This document shows, piece by piece, positions 11,794 to 25,022 of a DNA stretch of 64,000 bases. Position 1 is the stretch's first letter; every line of letters begins with the position of its first letter. The DNA lies in NCBI GenBank assembly GCA_011947345.1, contig JAAVTG010000675.1:186001-250000 (forward strand), written 5' to 3'. Made by a program: the position numbers and the translations under genes. The stretch is from Phytophthora quininea. Its lineage: Eukaryota > Oomycota > Peronosporomycetes > Peronosporales > Peronosporaceae. The notes beneath the pieces are model-generated. The model worked only from the letters and a program-made list of their open reading frames with translations. It ran no database searches and was not told the origin of the DNA.

Positions 11794-12653
11794 GTGACAA
11801 TCGTCGGGCGATTTCCAAGTCTCAAGAACCATTCCGGGAGGGAGAAGGCCGAGTGCTTCAGCCGCAAGTATAGAACCATTGGGTGAGGTGCTTCATCGGA
11901 GACCCGCCCACCAAAATGTTGGCAAGTACACCGAAGTCGTGAATTGAATTGCATTTTCAGTTGCGTTGAAAAAAGTGTTCACCAGCACGGTAGCTGTCAT
12001 TCTTCAATGCAACAGAACTCTTCAATATCGCTCACCAATCTATTTCAAGGCCATTCCGACGGTGGAGAAGTCTTTGCCAAGCACCGACCATGAGCACCAC
12101 TGGAAAGCGATCATGCCGAGGTTTCGCCCGTCAGTCGGTCTCGAACCATTGGAGCTGACGCTGCAATACGTGGCGGTACTCCGTAAACGATCGGCGGCAT
12201 CGCGTGGACGAGCCCAGGCCATCGGATGCGGAGATGGCAACGGTGGACTTGCATTCAACAGAGACTTTGCCCCCTCCATCTCGGCCAGGGCCTGGAGTGC
12301 GCGCTCGGGGCCGCGCCTCGAATGGCTGGTTGCCAAAGTGCAGGTCTATGGTATCCGCGAGGGGGAACCGAATAGTGTTGTCGACGACACACCAGGTCAG
12401 CCAAGCGTGTTTTTGCCGAACCGGAGATGAGTAAATGCATCACTGCTGCATCGAGGAGAATGCTAACCTTGCTTTCGCCCAGCTCCAGCGCCGTCGGTGT
12501 GAATGCACACCCGCGGCACTTGCGAGGAGCTCGGGGCTGGCATACCCGTAGGGCGATGAGACCAATCAAGGCGAGGTCATCCAGCATATTCTCTGCACAG
12601 CACCATTCGGAGCCGTACATCGCCGCAGCGTAGTCAGGTCTCCGCAGGTGGTC
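11794..12653. other. Intergenic, no supported gene
   Basis: Overlapping short frames only (11966-12430 plus is the longest) with no domain I recognise. Probably 3' flank of the deaminase and 5' flank of the ATPase. Confidence 0.55.
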
Positions 12654-12670
12654 GCTGCATTCCTCAATTT
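12654..12670 (+). promoter_or_regulatory. Oomycete initiator element (Inr + FPR)
   Basis: GCTGCATTCCTCAATTT closely matches the described oomycete core-promoter supra-motif (GCTCATTYYNCAWTTT). It is 44 bp upstream of the ATPase ATG at 12714, the expected distance for short oomycete 5' UTRs. Confidence 0.6.
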
Positions 12671-12713
12671 CTCAACTCGAGCCCAAGTCGACCTTCCTCA
12701 AGCTCGAGGAGCG

Positions 12714-15700
12714 ATGACGACCACCGCGCTGCTGGCCGTGACAGCCATTGCCGTGCCCGGTCTCGTGTTGGGCACGGCGTCCCAGTTGGACTACCCGGCC
12801 TGTGCCATCAACCACCAACCGCAGTACTATTGCTGCGACCTCGGCGCGCCCGAAGGCTCCGACGTCTCCAACGGACTCGTGTACATCCGCTATAACCGAC
12901 CACAGGGCGAAGGCTACTCGAGCTACTACAATGAAGGCTGGGAGAAGAGTCGGCAGGTCAACTACGACCCGGACGGAGACGTGTCGCTCTACGCCCCCAG
13001 CACCCCGAGCTACGTCTACGGCGAAGCCGACAAAACCTGTCGCCTTCGTGACGTTGCAGTCGGCGGTTCGGTGGTGAGCACGTTGCAGTGCACGTTTGCG
13101 CCCAGCAGCAGCGACGATATCTATACGCAGAACACGTCGCTGGCCGAGGACTCGCAGGACACGTCGGTCTTCTGGTCGTCGACGCCAAACCCGCGCAACA
13201 ACAACGCGTCGCTGCCGATTGGAGCTGTGTGCAGGAGCATCATGCTGGACGACGGCTCGGTCAACGCCACCGCTCAGAGTCTGTGCACGTCCGCGTCGAG
13301 TGCCTCGGTGTACCGCTTTAATTCGTTCACGGAGACGCCGCTGGTGGTGGTCTACGCCATCTACGCGCTGTGCTTTGCAAGTCTCGCAGGTTGGGCGGCA
13401 CTCCGCACCATGTTGGGGGTGCACCGTCCGTCGACTGTAGCTGCCCCGCTGACGTCGATCACCGACGGAGACAAGAAGCTACTGGACCACCGTGGAGGAC
13501 CCGAGACGCCCGGCATGAAGACGCCGATAAGTCGACCGTCGCTTGCGGACCGCGCGTCGGAGGTGCATCTACGCAGCAGTGTGGAGGACATTGCGCAGGC
13601 TGGATACTCCAACTCGGTCATCGGCTACGTCGTGTTCGGCTACTTTGTGTTCATGACAGTGCTGCTCAACATCCCTATCATTCTGACGATCCTCGACAAC
13701 AATGGGAAGCTCGCGACAGACGAATACTGGCGTGGTTCAACCCCACCACGGTCGTCATCAAAGTCTTCATCTCGCTCTGGGTGATCTCCACCGTGTGGTT
13801 CGTGGTGGTGGTGGTATACCGAGCAAAATCCTCAACTTCTTCCGCTACCCGACGGCGCTGGATAAATGCACCCGCGTGCTCATGTACAAGCCGGAAGCGA
13901 CGGAGACAATGCTGGCAGACCGGTCGGGAGTCGCTCAGTTCGTGCTCAAGGTGGAGAAGGTTTTCTTCCCGCACTCGCGTCAAGGGATGGAGGAGACGGT
14001 CGAAGTGCAGTCGACGGCGGAAGGTGTTCGCTTCCTGGAGTTCCAGCACCTCCGCTACACGTACGACGATGTGGAGGGCAAGTTCGTCCCCGGATCCGTC
14101 GTGCTTCCCGACTCGTACGACAAGATCCTGTCAGACTCGCAGGGACTCAGCAGTACCGAGCACGCTCGTCGTCTCGACATTGTCGGCCGCAACGCCATCG
14201 AAGTCGAGATGCCGTCGCTGCCGACGTCGGTTGTGGACGAGTTCTTCTCCTTCTTCTACATCTACCAGCTCATGTGCTACTACGTCTGGTACTTCACCAA
14301 CTACGTCTGGGTGTCGGTGTTGAACACGGTGGTGATCTTGCTGGCTGCTGGCTTCAACATCTACGCCAAACGCAGTATGTTTGCGTCCGTGGTGCAGATG
14401 ACCCACTACGTGTCGGAGGTGACAGTGAACCGTGACGGCGAGTGGAAGACCATCAAGTCATCCGACATGGTGCCTGGCGACCTCGTACGCGTGACGGAGA
14501 ACTGGGAGCTGCCGTGCGATTTGGTGATTGTCAAGGGCTCGACGGTGTGCGACGAGTCCATGTTGACTGGCGAGTCAATGCCCGTGCAGAAGTTCCCACT
14601 GCCCAACGACAGCAGCGACGTATACGACCCCGAGGGCAACGGCAAGAAGTACACGCTCTTCTCTGGTACACGAACGCTGGCTTCGGGTCGCGACGAAGAG
14701 ATTCTCGCGATTGTGCAGGCTACTGGCGCGCACACCAGTCGCGGCCAACTCGTTCAGGCCATCCTGTACCCTGCTCCGATCCGATTCAAGTACGACGAAC
14801 ACCTTAAGGCGGTGTTTTCGGTCCTGTTCGTCATCGGCCTGGTCGCTGCCTACTTCGCCATGAAGTTCTTAATCGAGAACGCTGGTCTGAGCAACACGCT
14901 GTTCGCGTTCGTGTACGGCATGTTCATGTTCAGCGCCGTGTTGAACCCGCTGCTGCCGGTGGTGATGACCATCGGTCAGGTGAACGCTGCTAAGCGTCTC
15001 CAGAAGCAGGATGTTTTCTGCTTGAACCCTCAGCGTATCACGCTATGCGGTAAGGTCCGCGTGTTCTGCTTCGACAAGACCGGCACGATCACGAAGGAGG
15101 GTCTAGACTACCGTGGTTGTGTCCCCGTTGGCGAGTCTGGCGAGTTTCTGCAGGAGTTCAACGACATGACCGACGCGTCGCTGGGCCGGATGATGAAGTT
15201 TTCCCTTGCGTCGTGCCATGCAGTCGGGTCGTTGAACGGTGAACTGGTCGGCAACGAAGTTGAGGTGAGGATGTTCAAGAGCACAAAGTGGACGCTGATC
15301 GAGACCGAAGGCAGCTTGCCTGTCGTGCAGTCCGCCGACGGCTCCGAGGAGCTGGAGTTCGTGAAGCGCTTCGAGTTCGACCACCACCGCATGTCGATGA
15401 GCGTCGTAATGAAGCAGAAGAGCACGGGCAAGCTCCTTGTGTTCTGCAAGGGTTCGTACGAAAAGATGGAGACAGTGTCCAGCAAGACCTCGATCCCAGC
15501 CAACTACTTCGAGACCGCCGAGAACCTGGCCAAGAACGGGTGCTACGTGCTCGGTATCGCGTACAAGGAGATGCCGCAGATGAGTGAGAAGGAACTGTCC
15601 GCTTTCTTGGCGAGCCGCGATGCTGTCGAGGAATCGCTGGGTCTTCTGGGTCTGATCATGTTCCGCAACGAAATCAAAGACGACTCGCGCGACGCGATCC

Positions 15701-16995
15701 TTACGTTGAAGCGAGGTGACATTCGGCCCGTGATGATCACGGGCGATAACGCCATGACCGGCTGCTACATTGCTCGTGCCAGTGGCATGGTCGAGGAGGG
15801 AGCGCAGACGATTCTTGGCGACATGGTTGCTGACGAGAAGACTGGCAATACGCTGGTGTGGAAGGACGTGGAGACGCAGCAAGTGTTCTCGTTCGATGAC
15901 ATTCGTGAGATGGTGGACTCTGTCGACACCAACGTGGAGCTGGCCGTCACTGGCAAGGCTTTCGACTTCCTGGTCAAGATGGGAGACATCCACAAGATTG
16001 TGCTCAAGATCCGCATCTTCAGCCGCATGACGCCGCAAGGGAAGGTCGACTGCGTCAAGCTGCACATGACGAGCGGATCGGTGACGGGTATGTGTGGTGA
16101 CGGTGGCAACGACTGCGGTGCTCTGCGTATCGCCCATGTGGGTGTAGCTTTGAGTGACGCCGAGGCCTCGGTGGTTTCTCCTTTCACCAGCAAGGCGCGT
16201 TCGCTCAAGTCGGTGGTGGACCTGGTGCTGGAAGGCCGTGGCGCACTGGCGACGTCGTTCGCGAGTGTCAAGTACCTCATCCTGTATGGACTCATCGGCA
16301 TCGGCTGCCGCACCGTCATGTACTACAACGGGGTCTTCATCTCTCAGTTCGGCTTCATGTATCTGGACGGCGCTATCCTGGTGGGTCTGTCGTACGGCTT
16401 GACGCGTGCTCGTCCACTGGAGACGATGGGATCGCAGCGACCAACGTCGAGTCTCGTGGGCCCCACGACGGTGTGCTCGCTGGTCGGCCAAGCTGCCATC
16501 CACTGGCTGTTCCTGTACGGTTCGATCCACGCGCTCACGCAGAAGGCCTGGTACTGTCCGTTCCAGCCCAGCAACGTCAATCTGGTGCAGTGGTGGCTGC
16601 TGCAGGACAGCAATCTCGGATCGACTCTGTGGTTCATCATCTGCTTCCAACAAATGTCGACGGGTCTCACGATGGGTCTGGGCTCTCGCTTCCGTCGCGC
16701 GATCTGGCACAACGTCTTCCTGCTCTTCTGGTACGCGCTGCTCTTCGTCGTGCTAGTGGTGACGTTTGTCGGCCCTCCGTCGCGCTTCGGCGACCAGTTC
16801 CGAGTGGCCAGCAGCACCAACGTCGTGGGTCTCCCGGACATTCCGCTGCCGCGCGACTTTCGTTGGGAACTGTTCGGGTGGGGCATTGCCGACACGGCTG
16901 CGGTTCTCGTCTTCGAGTATTTCTTCGTGCTCGGCTACCTGCGCGATTTCCTGCGTGCCAAATACCACCGAGACGCTTTGCCTATGAAGCTGTAG
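12714..16995 (+). CDS. P5-type (ATP13A-like) transport ATPase
   Basis: About 1,427 residues, no introns seen. Starts with a signal-like segment (MTTTALLAVTAIAVPGLVLG) and a roughly 200-residue Cys-rich, Asn-rich lumenal/extracellular domain unusual for the family, then the P-type core. Actuator loop MLTGESMPVQK (TGES near residue 619), phosphorylation motif CFDKTGTITKEG (Asp near 788), TGDNAMTGCYIA and GDGGNDCGAL (near 1129) are all visible and point to P5 ATPases. The M4 motif reads NPLLP where P5B members have PPALP. P5B relatives (ATP13A2/3) export polyamines from endolysosomes; substrate here is not provable. Two frame breaks occur near the first core TMs: GG 13729-13730 (needs GGG, giving YWAWFNPTT) and AAAA 13825-13828 (needs five A). 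The remaining 3.1 kb is clean. ATG chosen because it follows the Inr motif and opens the signal segment. Confidence 0.88.
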
Positions 16996-17147
16996 GTAAC
17001 CAATGGCTGGTTTGCTGATAGCAATAAGCTGAAGTGTGCTCAGTATGAATTTATAAACCTTTGACGAAGTTCATTGTTTTCAGGGTCGTTTCTTCGCTTG
17101 ACTAATCTTAGGGAGATCAATTGTGTGCGTTCTCGATTGATTTTGCA

Positions 17148-19711
17148 ATGAGGACAAGACCCGCCGAAGCAATTGTCTTGGCGCGGAGTCCGAAGGTCAA
17201 ACAAGTTCGACCGAATGCCTGGAGAGGACTTCGAAGCGTGGTGCAAAGGCGGACGACGGCTCAAGTAGCTCCCGCCAAGGTTGGCCCCACCGTCCACGAC
17301 ATCTCATCGTCTTCGCGATTGATTCGTCGCGTGTCTTCGAGCATCTCAACGCTCCACCGCCAGAGCGTCGTGGCCATCTCGCTGAGTTTTCTCTCGTTCA
17401 GCGATGCGTTTGGGCTGCTGGGGATTCCGATGCTGCTGGTGGCGATTGTTTGCATCTCGTGGACGATTTGGCTCATTCAGCTGACCATCGCCCCCAACCA
17501 AACCGTCAACTACCTCATGGACACTGGCGACTACGACGACGGACAGTTCTGGTTGATCTCGGAAGAACTCACTTCGCTGCAAATTCCCAGCGTCATTGGA
17601 CTTGTCGTCGTGGCCTGCTTGTACGTGTTTGTGCTCCTGAAAATGTTGGTGTGGCGAAAACAGCAGCACGTCGAGGGATCCGTACTCGATTGCATCCTGC
17701 AGCGCTGTCTAGCAGACCAACTCCAGGCTCCAGGGTCGACCCAACTCGAGTTCTCTCACAGAGCGTACCGAATGACTTGGGAGCTCTATCTGCTCCTGAA
17801 AGAGCTCACAAGCTTCAACGGCAAACATCGCAAGATCTGGGTGCGTTAATGCGTGGAGTTTCAGCTGCGTCTTTCTCGTTCTTCACTTACCTATTGCTTT
17901 TGGTGTAGAATTTGTGTCTCAAGGCCTTCGACTTGATGATGCAGACGACGATGCTGTTGGGGCTTCTGGACACGGGTGTCCCCGTTCACTTGGCGTTTGG
18001 GTTTGCCATGTTCGCAGCGCTCAACTCGGCGTCTTGTGCGATTGAAATTCTCTGTCGCAAGCACTCGGCTTTCACCGAGATCCTAGTCGACTCGCTCTTT
18101 GATCTCTGCGCGACCGTCTTGTTCCCCATCCTGGTGCTCTTGTACTGCGCCAAAACGTTTACTTTCAACCGCGCCGAGTTCCTCATCTACTTAGAGCTGA
18201 TGCCTGTTGGGAGCTTTGAACGACGAGCGCGAATGTTCGCCAATCCGGACGAAATCGAGCTATTTCGTGTGGGCTTCGACGCGCTTCGCATCCGCTCAAT
18301 GTCCGATCTGTTCCTACGCATTGGCATGAATTTGGGCTTCAGCTATCGCTTGAAGCGCGTGGTCGAAGTGCTCATCCAGGCGCACACGAAACAAAAGCCA
18401 AGGCAGCACCAAAAGACCAAGCTGGGACTGCCAAAACCAAAGCGTTCGTGCCAACAAGCGGCCCCAAGGCCGTTGGCCAGTCTCTTCATCGTCTACAGCG
18501 TGGGTGTGTTGGTGTTCACCCACAAAGCCATTTCGACGTCTCGATCAGTCTGCTCCGCCCATCCGCAGTGTGTCGTGTACGCTCATCGATGGACTAGCAG
18601 CGGTCTCTGTCCATGTCGAGCACTGGTCGATGGTAATCGCGCACCCAGAACGTACTACGAGTGGACTCACCCCATCGATGCCACGGAAAGTGTCAAGGCG
18701 CTTGCAGCGTCTGGTACGCTCCAAACGATCCAGTTGATTAACCAGCAATTGACCGTGTTACCTGACGAACTTCGTGGCTGTCGAGGCCTCACCTATCTGT
18801 AAGTTTGCGAGGTTGTTGCTGGTTGCTTTTCTGACAAGAATAATTATCTGTATCTGTGCTCGTAGATCCCTAATCAACTGTGCGACGACGAGTCTGCCGA
18901 CCTGGATGAACAAGTTTCATCAGCTGGAATATTTGTGCGTATCACTCTGGTCCATTGCTTCTGAAGTTCTGCGCTAAGTACTGCGACTTGTTGCTTGATA
19001 TTCCAGAGATATCGAAGGCAAACAAGGAAGCGACAACCTCGGGAACCTAGCGCCCGATCTCTTCAACGAGATGCCCCAGCTTCGCTATCTGCAGCTCGGC
19101 CTACACCAACGAATGACACAGTTGCCATCGATAAATGCGTCCAGCTTGTGCTGTTTAACCATGGCTCGAATGAATGGTTTTACGGACCTGCCAGCGTTCC
19201 CTCGGAGCCTCAAGAGGATCGAGTTTGCCGTCATGAAGCGGTTGTCTCGGATCCCAGACTTGACATCCACTGGGCCGATCGTGCACTTCGCAGTCTTTCA
19301 GGACGCGACGTTGTGCTGCAACGGCTTTTTGGGCACCTGCGATCTCTCCAATCCGTACTGCACGAACACTACATGCATCCAAGACCCGTCGCTCAAAGCC
19401 ACGCCCGCCACACTGCGAGTCGTTCAAAGATTCTCTTCCGCCGTCTGCCAGCCGTACTCCGGGCTTTCGCAGACGATCACTCAACTACGATCCAGATGTG
19501 TGACGGAGTTCCATTCCGCCAGTGTCATCTTCCAGGACCAAAGCCCAATGCGTCGGTCGTTGGGATCTGCTACAACCACCGTATGCAAGTCTTGGCGTGC
19601 AATCCGGACCCGAACAAAATTCTTGTCCGACGGAGACAAATCCAGGAGCGTGTGGGGCTTCCGTGCGATCCCGTCGAGGAAGTGTGGCTGGGCTGTCCTA
19701 CTTCGCAGTGA
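17148..19711 (+). CDS. WLGC-family membrane LRR protein, copy 1
   Basis: First of three paralogues. Exons about 17148-17840, 17909-18798, 18865-18934 and 19007-19711, with GT-AG introns of 66-72 bp. Layout: basic cytosolic N-terminus, about five TM segments (GLLGIPMLLVAIVCISWTIW, IGLVVVACLYVFVLL, and others), a Cys-rich ectodomain (CSAHPQCVVYAHRW...CPCRALVDG), short LRRs spread over small exons, then a C-terminal module ending MCDG.PFRQC, CYNHRMQVLACNPDP, QIQERVG.PCDP and WLGC. I recall 'WLGC domain-containing' as the label for such oomycete proteins; their function is not known to me. The start is the first ATG of the open frame. One frame break near AA 19483-19484, where the copy-2 frame shows how the C-terminus continues. 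Oomycete-restricted receptor- or channel-like membrane proteins are a reasonable guess only. Confidence 0.78.
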
Positions 19712-19826
19712 CGTTATCGTTTTATCGAATGAACAAAAATGCTTGAAATTGCTGCAAAACTGAGGACGTCGAGAAGTCGTTACCTTTTTCGAGAGTTGGC
19801 AACCACATCCATGGTTTGCTCGCCAA

Positions 19827-22388
19827 ATGGCGAGGGTCAAGGTCTCTACTATCAGCATCCACGGCAAGACAAGCAGCCGACGATTCCCAACGTCTATCAA
19901 AGTCGCGGTCTCCAAGCGCAGATCGACAAAAGTCGTTCCGTTGGGCCCTGTGGCTCCCTCGACCAACGATGTACTGAGCGATGCCAGCTTCGTGGCTATT
20001 ACGGCAAGGCCACGCCCATCTGGACAAGTCCTCTCGTTCCACGAAGCGTTTGGTGGACTGGGTCCTCTCATGCTGCTCGTCGTTGTGGGGTGCATTGCTT
20101 GGACGTTTTGGCTCATCGTGTTGAGTGTGGCACCAAACGCAGCGGCGAACTTCATCATGAGCACAAGCGAACTTGACAATGGGGACTTTTGGCTCATCCC
20201 TGACGAGTGGAGCACGCTCCAATTCTTCAGCACCGCGGGATTGACTTTCGTTCTTGCGTTTTACGTGTTCGTGCTGCTGAAAATGCTTTTGTGGCGGTCT
20301 CCGACCAACATGATGCAAAGCAGGTTGGACACCTTGCTGGTCCGCTGGGAAACCGCGGCGAAATCCAGGTCGCGACACCTGCTGCCTCAAAGTGCTTTCA
20401 GTGTGAGCTGGAAAGGCTTTATCATCTGGAGAGAGTATACTGGCATTCATGGACGGCATCGCAAGTTTTGGGTGCGTTTTGTTTGCTGTCGTGGTACTAT
20501 CATGATGCTCGCTCGAGGTGTTGATCATGATGTTTGCCTGTAGAATTTACTGCTTAAAGTCCACGATCTGGTGATGCTTTCGCTCATGCTGCGGGATCAA
20601 TTGGAAGCTGGGACTCCAGAACGAATATCGTGCGGGTTTGCAGTATTGACAGCACTGAACGCCTTGTCTTGCGCTGCAGTGATCATGTTCCCTAGATTCA
20701 CAGCGCTCGTGGAGATTTTGGTGGACTCCTGTTTGATTTCACCGCAGCAGTGATTTATCCGCTCGTGGTCCTCCACCACTGCTCCACGAATTTCCATTAT
20801 GACCGTGCGGTGTATGCCATCAATATGGAGCTGCTCCCGGCGGGAAGCTTTGAACGTCGAGCTCGGATGTATGCCAACCCCGCGGAGATCGCTCTCGTTC
20901 GAGCTTCGTTCGACTCGCTCCGCATTCTGGACGTGACCGACCTCTTCCTTCGAATTGGGATGAACCTCGCCTTCAGTTATCGCTGCAAGCGGATCGTCGA
21001 AGTGCTCATCCAGATCAATATGTTGCAATATCAATCCCAGGACAGGAGGAAAACGTCGCTGAAGCCTGCGCTGAAGCAGATTTCGTTGACGAGAGCGAAC
21101 AGCGGGAAATCCGAGCAAAGTAATGTGCCCAAACCAATTGCAGCATTGCTGCTAACGTTCAGTGTAAGTGTGCTGGTGTTCACGTACGGATCGATCTCAA
21201 CTTCGCAGTCCGTTTGCTTGGCGCATCCGCAATGTGTCGTTTTCGCCTATCGATGGCGTGACACCCAGTTTTGTCCGTGCATCGCGCTCGTCGATGGGGA
21301 TCCTGCACCGAAGACATATTACGAGTGGACTCACCTCATTGATGCCACGGACATTGTCCAAGACTTGGCCGCCGCGGGCACTCTCGAGACGCTGCAATTA
21401 ATCAACCGACAACTGAAGGCGCTGCCGAAACAACTTCGCGGCTGTCCCCATCTCAACTTTATGTGCGTACGGAATATGTAGCGATGAGTTCGTTGGGGTC
21501 CCTCACTAACTCCTATCTGTAGATCTTTGATCAACTGCGCGACCGAAGAACTTCCTGTTTGGACGAAGGATTTTCGGAATCTCCAATACTTGTAAGTCGT
21601 CACAACTGCCGACTTCATTTTTTTTGCCTTGTAGCACTAACGAGGGTGTGCATTTCATTCCCACGCGTAGGCAAGTTGAAGGCAAGCAAGGCAGTGCCAA
21701 CCTTAATGGTCTTCAGCCCGACTTATTCGGCGATATGCCAAACCTTCGCTATCTTCAGTTTGGGGTTCACGATCGAATGCTAAGTCTTCCGTCGATGGTT
21801 GGAGCTCCAAATCTGCGCAGCATCATTCTGTCTCGCTTGCATAACTTTGTCGAGTTGCCACCTCTGACGAACCACGCAAGGCTAGAGCGACTCGAGCTGA
21901 GTGTGATCAAACAGCTAGCGGCTGTCCCAGATTTGAAATATGTCGTGCCATTACTCGACTTCGCAGTCTTCCAAGGAGCGTATTTGTGCTGCAATGGGTT
22001 CCGAGGCGACTGCAATCTCACCAATCCGTACTGCAAATCCACCTCTTGTCTTGGCCACGATGCACCGAAAGCCACTCAAGCAACACTGCAAGTCTTCAAA
22101 CAGTTTGACAAGGCCGTCTGCCAGCCATACAACGCACTTTCACAAGTGCCAACTCCAGCGACGATTCAAATGTGTGACGGTATACCATTTCGTCAATGCT
22201 TCATACCGAATACGACAGTTGTCGGAATGTGCTACAACCATCGTATGCAGGTGCTAGCGTGCAATCCCGACCCCGACAAAATCCGTGTCCGACGCCGACA
22301 AATCCAGGAGCGTGTCGGTGTACCTTGTGATCCAGTCGTGGAGGCATGGCTAGGATGTCCCGGTAGCCCATTGCAGCAAAACTTGTGA
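19827..22388 (+). CDS. WLGC-family membrane LRR protein, copy 2
   Basis: Tandem paralogue 115 bp downstream of copy 1, with the same intron positions (after HRKFW; after the LNF exon; around the SLINCATEELP exon). It keeps the TM segments, the SVCLAHPQCVVFAYRW Cys-rich block, LRR exons and the full C-terminal module (IQMCDGIPFRQC ... PCDPVVEAWLGC). The C-terminal exon (about 21670-22388) is intact and shows what copy 1 should look like. One frame break at CC 20728-20729 inside TM4: adding a C gives VDSLFDFTAAVIYPLVV, matching copy 1. Start ATG 19827 opens the basic N-terminus. Role unknown. Confidence 0.78.
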
Positions 22389-22522
22389 CCGGATGAAAAC
22401 ATCTACACCACGGCGATATCTACAGATAGCACAGCTAAACGATAATCACAGCAACTTACGTGTAAGGTACACGGTATACCAACCTGCACAACCAAAACGA
22501 TTTTCAAATTCCACGCTGAAGC

Positions 22523-25022
22523 TTAGATCTTACATCCAAGCCAGGCTTCTTCGATGGGATCGCATGGAGTGCCTACGTTTAATTTGATCTGAAGTTTCCG
22601 CACCGCGATATTGTTTGGGTCGGGGTTGCAAGACAAAACCTGCCATCGGAGATTGTAGCACATCCCCATAACGCTCTCGTTGTTCGTTGGGTCGAGTAGG
22701 TAGCACTGTCGATACGGAATTCCACCACACATGTCCACCGATGCTTTCGTTGGAATGTCTGCAAATTCGAGGATATCATCTGGCGTTCTGAAACAAACCG
22801 CCGGTCCGAAGGATTTTACCAGGCTCACCATTCCCGAGCTTGCTCGAAGTGAATCATCAGTCAGACATGTTGCCGCTGGAAATCCACGCGAGAGGTCTGC
22901 ATCGCAAAACGAGTCTGCCAAGTCGCACGTTCCGAGATATCCGTTGCAACACAGGAAGCTTGGGCGAAAGACGATCAGGCTCACGAGGTGCTTTAATGTC
23001 AAAAGATTCGGCAGAGTCTCGAGCAGCGGGAGGTAGGCGACTGTGATACTTCTCAGCTCGGGGTGTTGTCCAGAGATGGGAGTTGTGAAATCCCAAAAGA
23101 TGAGCGAGCTCCAATGTTTCTAGTCTTGGTATGCCGTCAAGTGCTGGCAAAATTGTAAGAGCCTTGTGCAGCGCAAAATGAAGGAATAATAAGTTCGGCA
23201 TGTTGCTGAAGAGGTCACTGGGCAGGTATTGCAAGTTTTCACTGCCTTGTTTGCCTTCAACATGCCTGCCATCAAAACATCGTCTGGTGTAAATCAAAAT
23301 GTGTAAGAAATGAAAAGGATTGATAGTCTGACGTACAGAAACTCGAGAGTCGTCCACGATGTCGCCCAATCGGGCAGCAAAATTGTCGATGTGTAAATGA
23401 GAGATCTGTCAGGACAACCCATGCAAGTGGGGTTAGATGATACAACCCAGCGGATTAGCACTTGCTCACGTACAAGTGTTGGAGCTGGCAGCTCTTTAGC
23501 TCAATTGGTAGCTTTAACAGCTGTCGATTCATGAGTCGAAGTACTTGGAGATCTCCAGAGGCTGCTAAAGTCCTGACTTCTTCCGTGACATCCACCGGGT
23601 TCAGCCATTCATCGAACGTCTTGGGGGATCGGTCCATGTCCACCAATGTTCGGCACGGACAGACGCCCTTGCTTGTAGAGCTCCAGGGAAAGTAATGGGC
23701 GTACACGACGCACTGACGGTATGGCGCACACGCGGCCGTCGACGTCCGGATTGCTATATGTACATACGGAATAACCAGTACACTAACGAGTAGGAAGGCC
23801 AAACTGACGTGTTTCGGCACAATTCTCTGGATCCTCACGCGAGGGTTCGTGTTCCTCCTCGGATAGACCAGTCGTCTATTCGTCTTCATGAGCATATCAA
23901 CAACCGCATTGAAGCGATGCCAAATGACAAATTCATCAGCAGTCGAACGATTAGCATCAACGGTGTCTGGTCTCGGAGCGAGTTGAAGTTGATGCGAAAG
24001 AGCTCGACTTGGGCAGGATCCGCAAATATTCTAGCAATGATTTCGAAGCTCCCTTGAGGTAGCACCTCGACGTACGTGCGGAAGACCTCGTGATCGAACT
24101 TAAAGTTGTCGTAGCAGTAGAACAACACCAAAATGGGATACACAACAGTGCCGACGAGGTCAAAGCTGCCCACAGCAAAACATGTTAGCTTTTCCCGTAT
24201 TCATCGCCAAAGAGAAACAAGCACATACCCAGAGTCCACTAGTATCTCAAACAGCGCGGAATGCTTGTTCAGCAGAATAGCCTGGGCGTATGATAAGCTG
24301 TTCGCACTGATGAACACAGCCCAACCATACACAAGTACGCCCGGAAAGCCCTTCTGAAGGTAGTTGGCGAGTAAAACAGCGTGTGTTATCAAGTCTGCTG
24401 CCTTGTGAGCAAGGTTCTGGCGTAGCAGCCACGTTAGATCAACATCATAACTCATCATAACGTTAGTTTGAACACTTACCCAGAATTTACGATACGTTCC
24501 GTCGATACTTGTAAGCTCTCGCCAAAAACCAACAAATGATCTGTCCGGCGGAAGTGACATGTCTGGTAGCTTGTCAATAGAGGCCTTACGAAGCTTGCTT
24601 TCCTTGCCCATTAGGGCGGTACGCCACAACATTTTTGCCATAACCTGGAGATAGCCGATCTCAACAAGTATCAACCCAATAGCATTCACAGATTTCAGAC
24701 CAATGTCTTGATCCACAAGCAGCCAAAACTGCCCGTTGTCGTATGCGCCAGTGTTCATGAGATAATTTGCTGCTTGGTTCGGAATGATCGTAATGACGAT
24801 TAACCACGTCGTCCACGCAATCGAAATCATCAGGAACAATACCATCGGAATGCCAAGAAGCCCAAATGTTTGCCAAAACGACAGGCGATAGACAGGAGGC
24901 GTGCTAGATGGCCTCCTAGGACCATGCTCTCGTCCCTGAGATGGAGTTCGCATTGGGTCCGAAAGTTGCTCGAGTGGCACGACTAAACGCTTGGGAGGTC
25001 CACGCAAAGTCTCTTCCACCAT
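22523..25022 (-). CDS. WLGC-family membrane LRR protein, copy 3
   Basis: Convergent with copy 2 (134 bp between stops). Exon 1 24480-25022, exon 2 24229-24416, exon 3 about 23474-24165, a small LRR exon around 23340-23420, and the last exon down to 22523. It has an extra intron between VDS and FDLVG that copies 1 and 2 lack. The first intron lacks an in-frame stop, so a retained-intron product is possible. The protein is more divergent, but TMs, CAPYRQCVVYAHYF, CCNGYLGTCDL and the final MCGGIPYRQC...CDPIEEAWLGCKI are clear. Three one-base losses: AAA 23922-23924, near 23078-23082 and GGGG 23060-23063. Function unknown. Confidence 0.75.

Noticed and set aside
15103..16710. 535-codon open frame antisense to the P5 ATPase
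   Set aside because: Mirrors the biased codons of the ATPase, is rich in Arg/His/Asp without any domain, and the plus-strand motifs are decisive.
24417..24479. Treating the first intron of WLGC copy 3 as coding
   Set aside because: It is open, but both paralogues splice at the same HRKFW position and the insert has no counterpart; retained-intron use stays possible.
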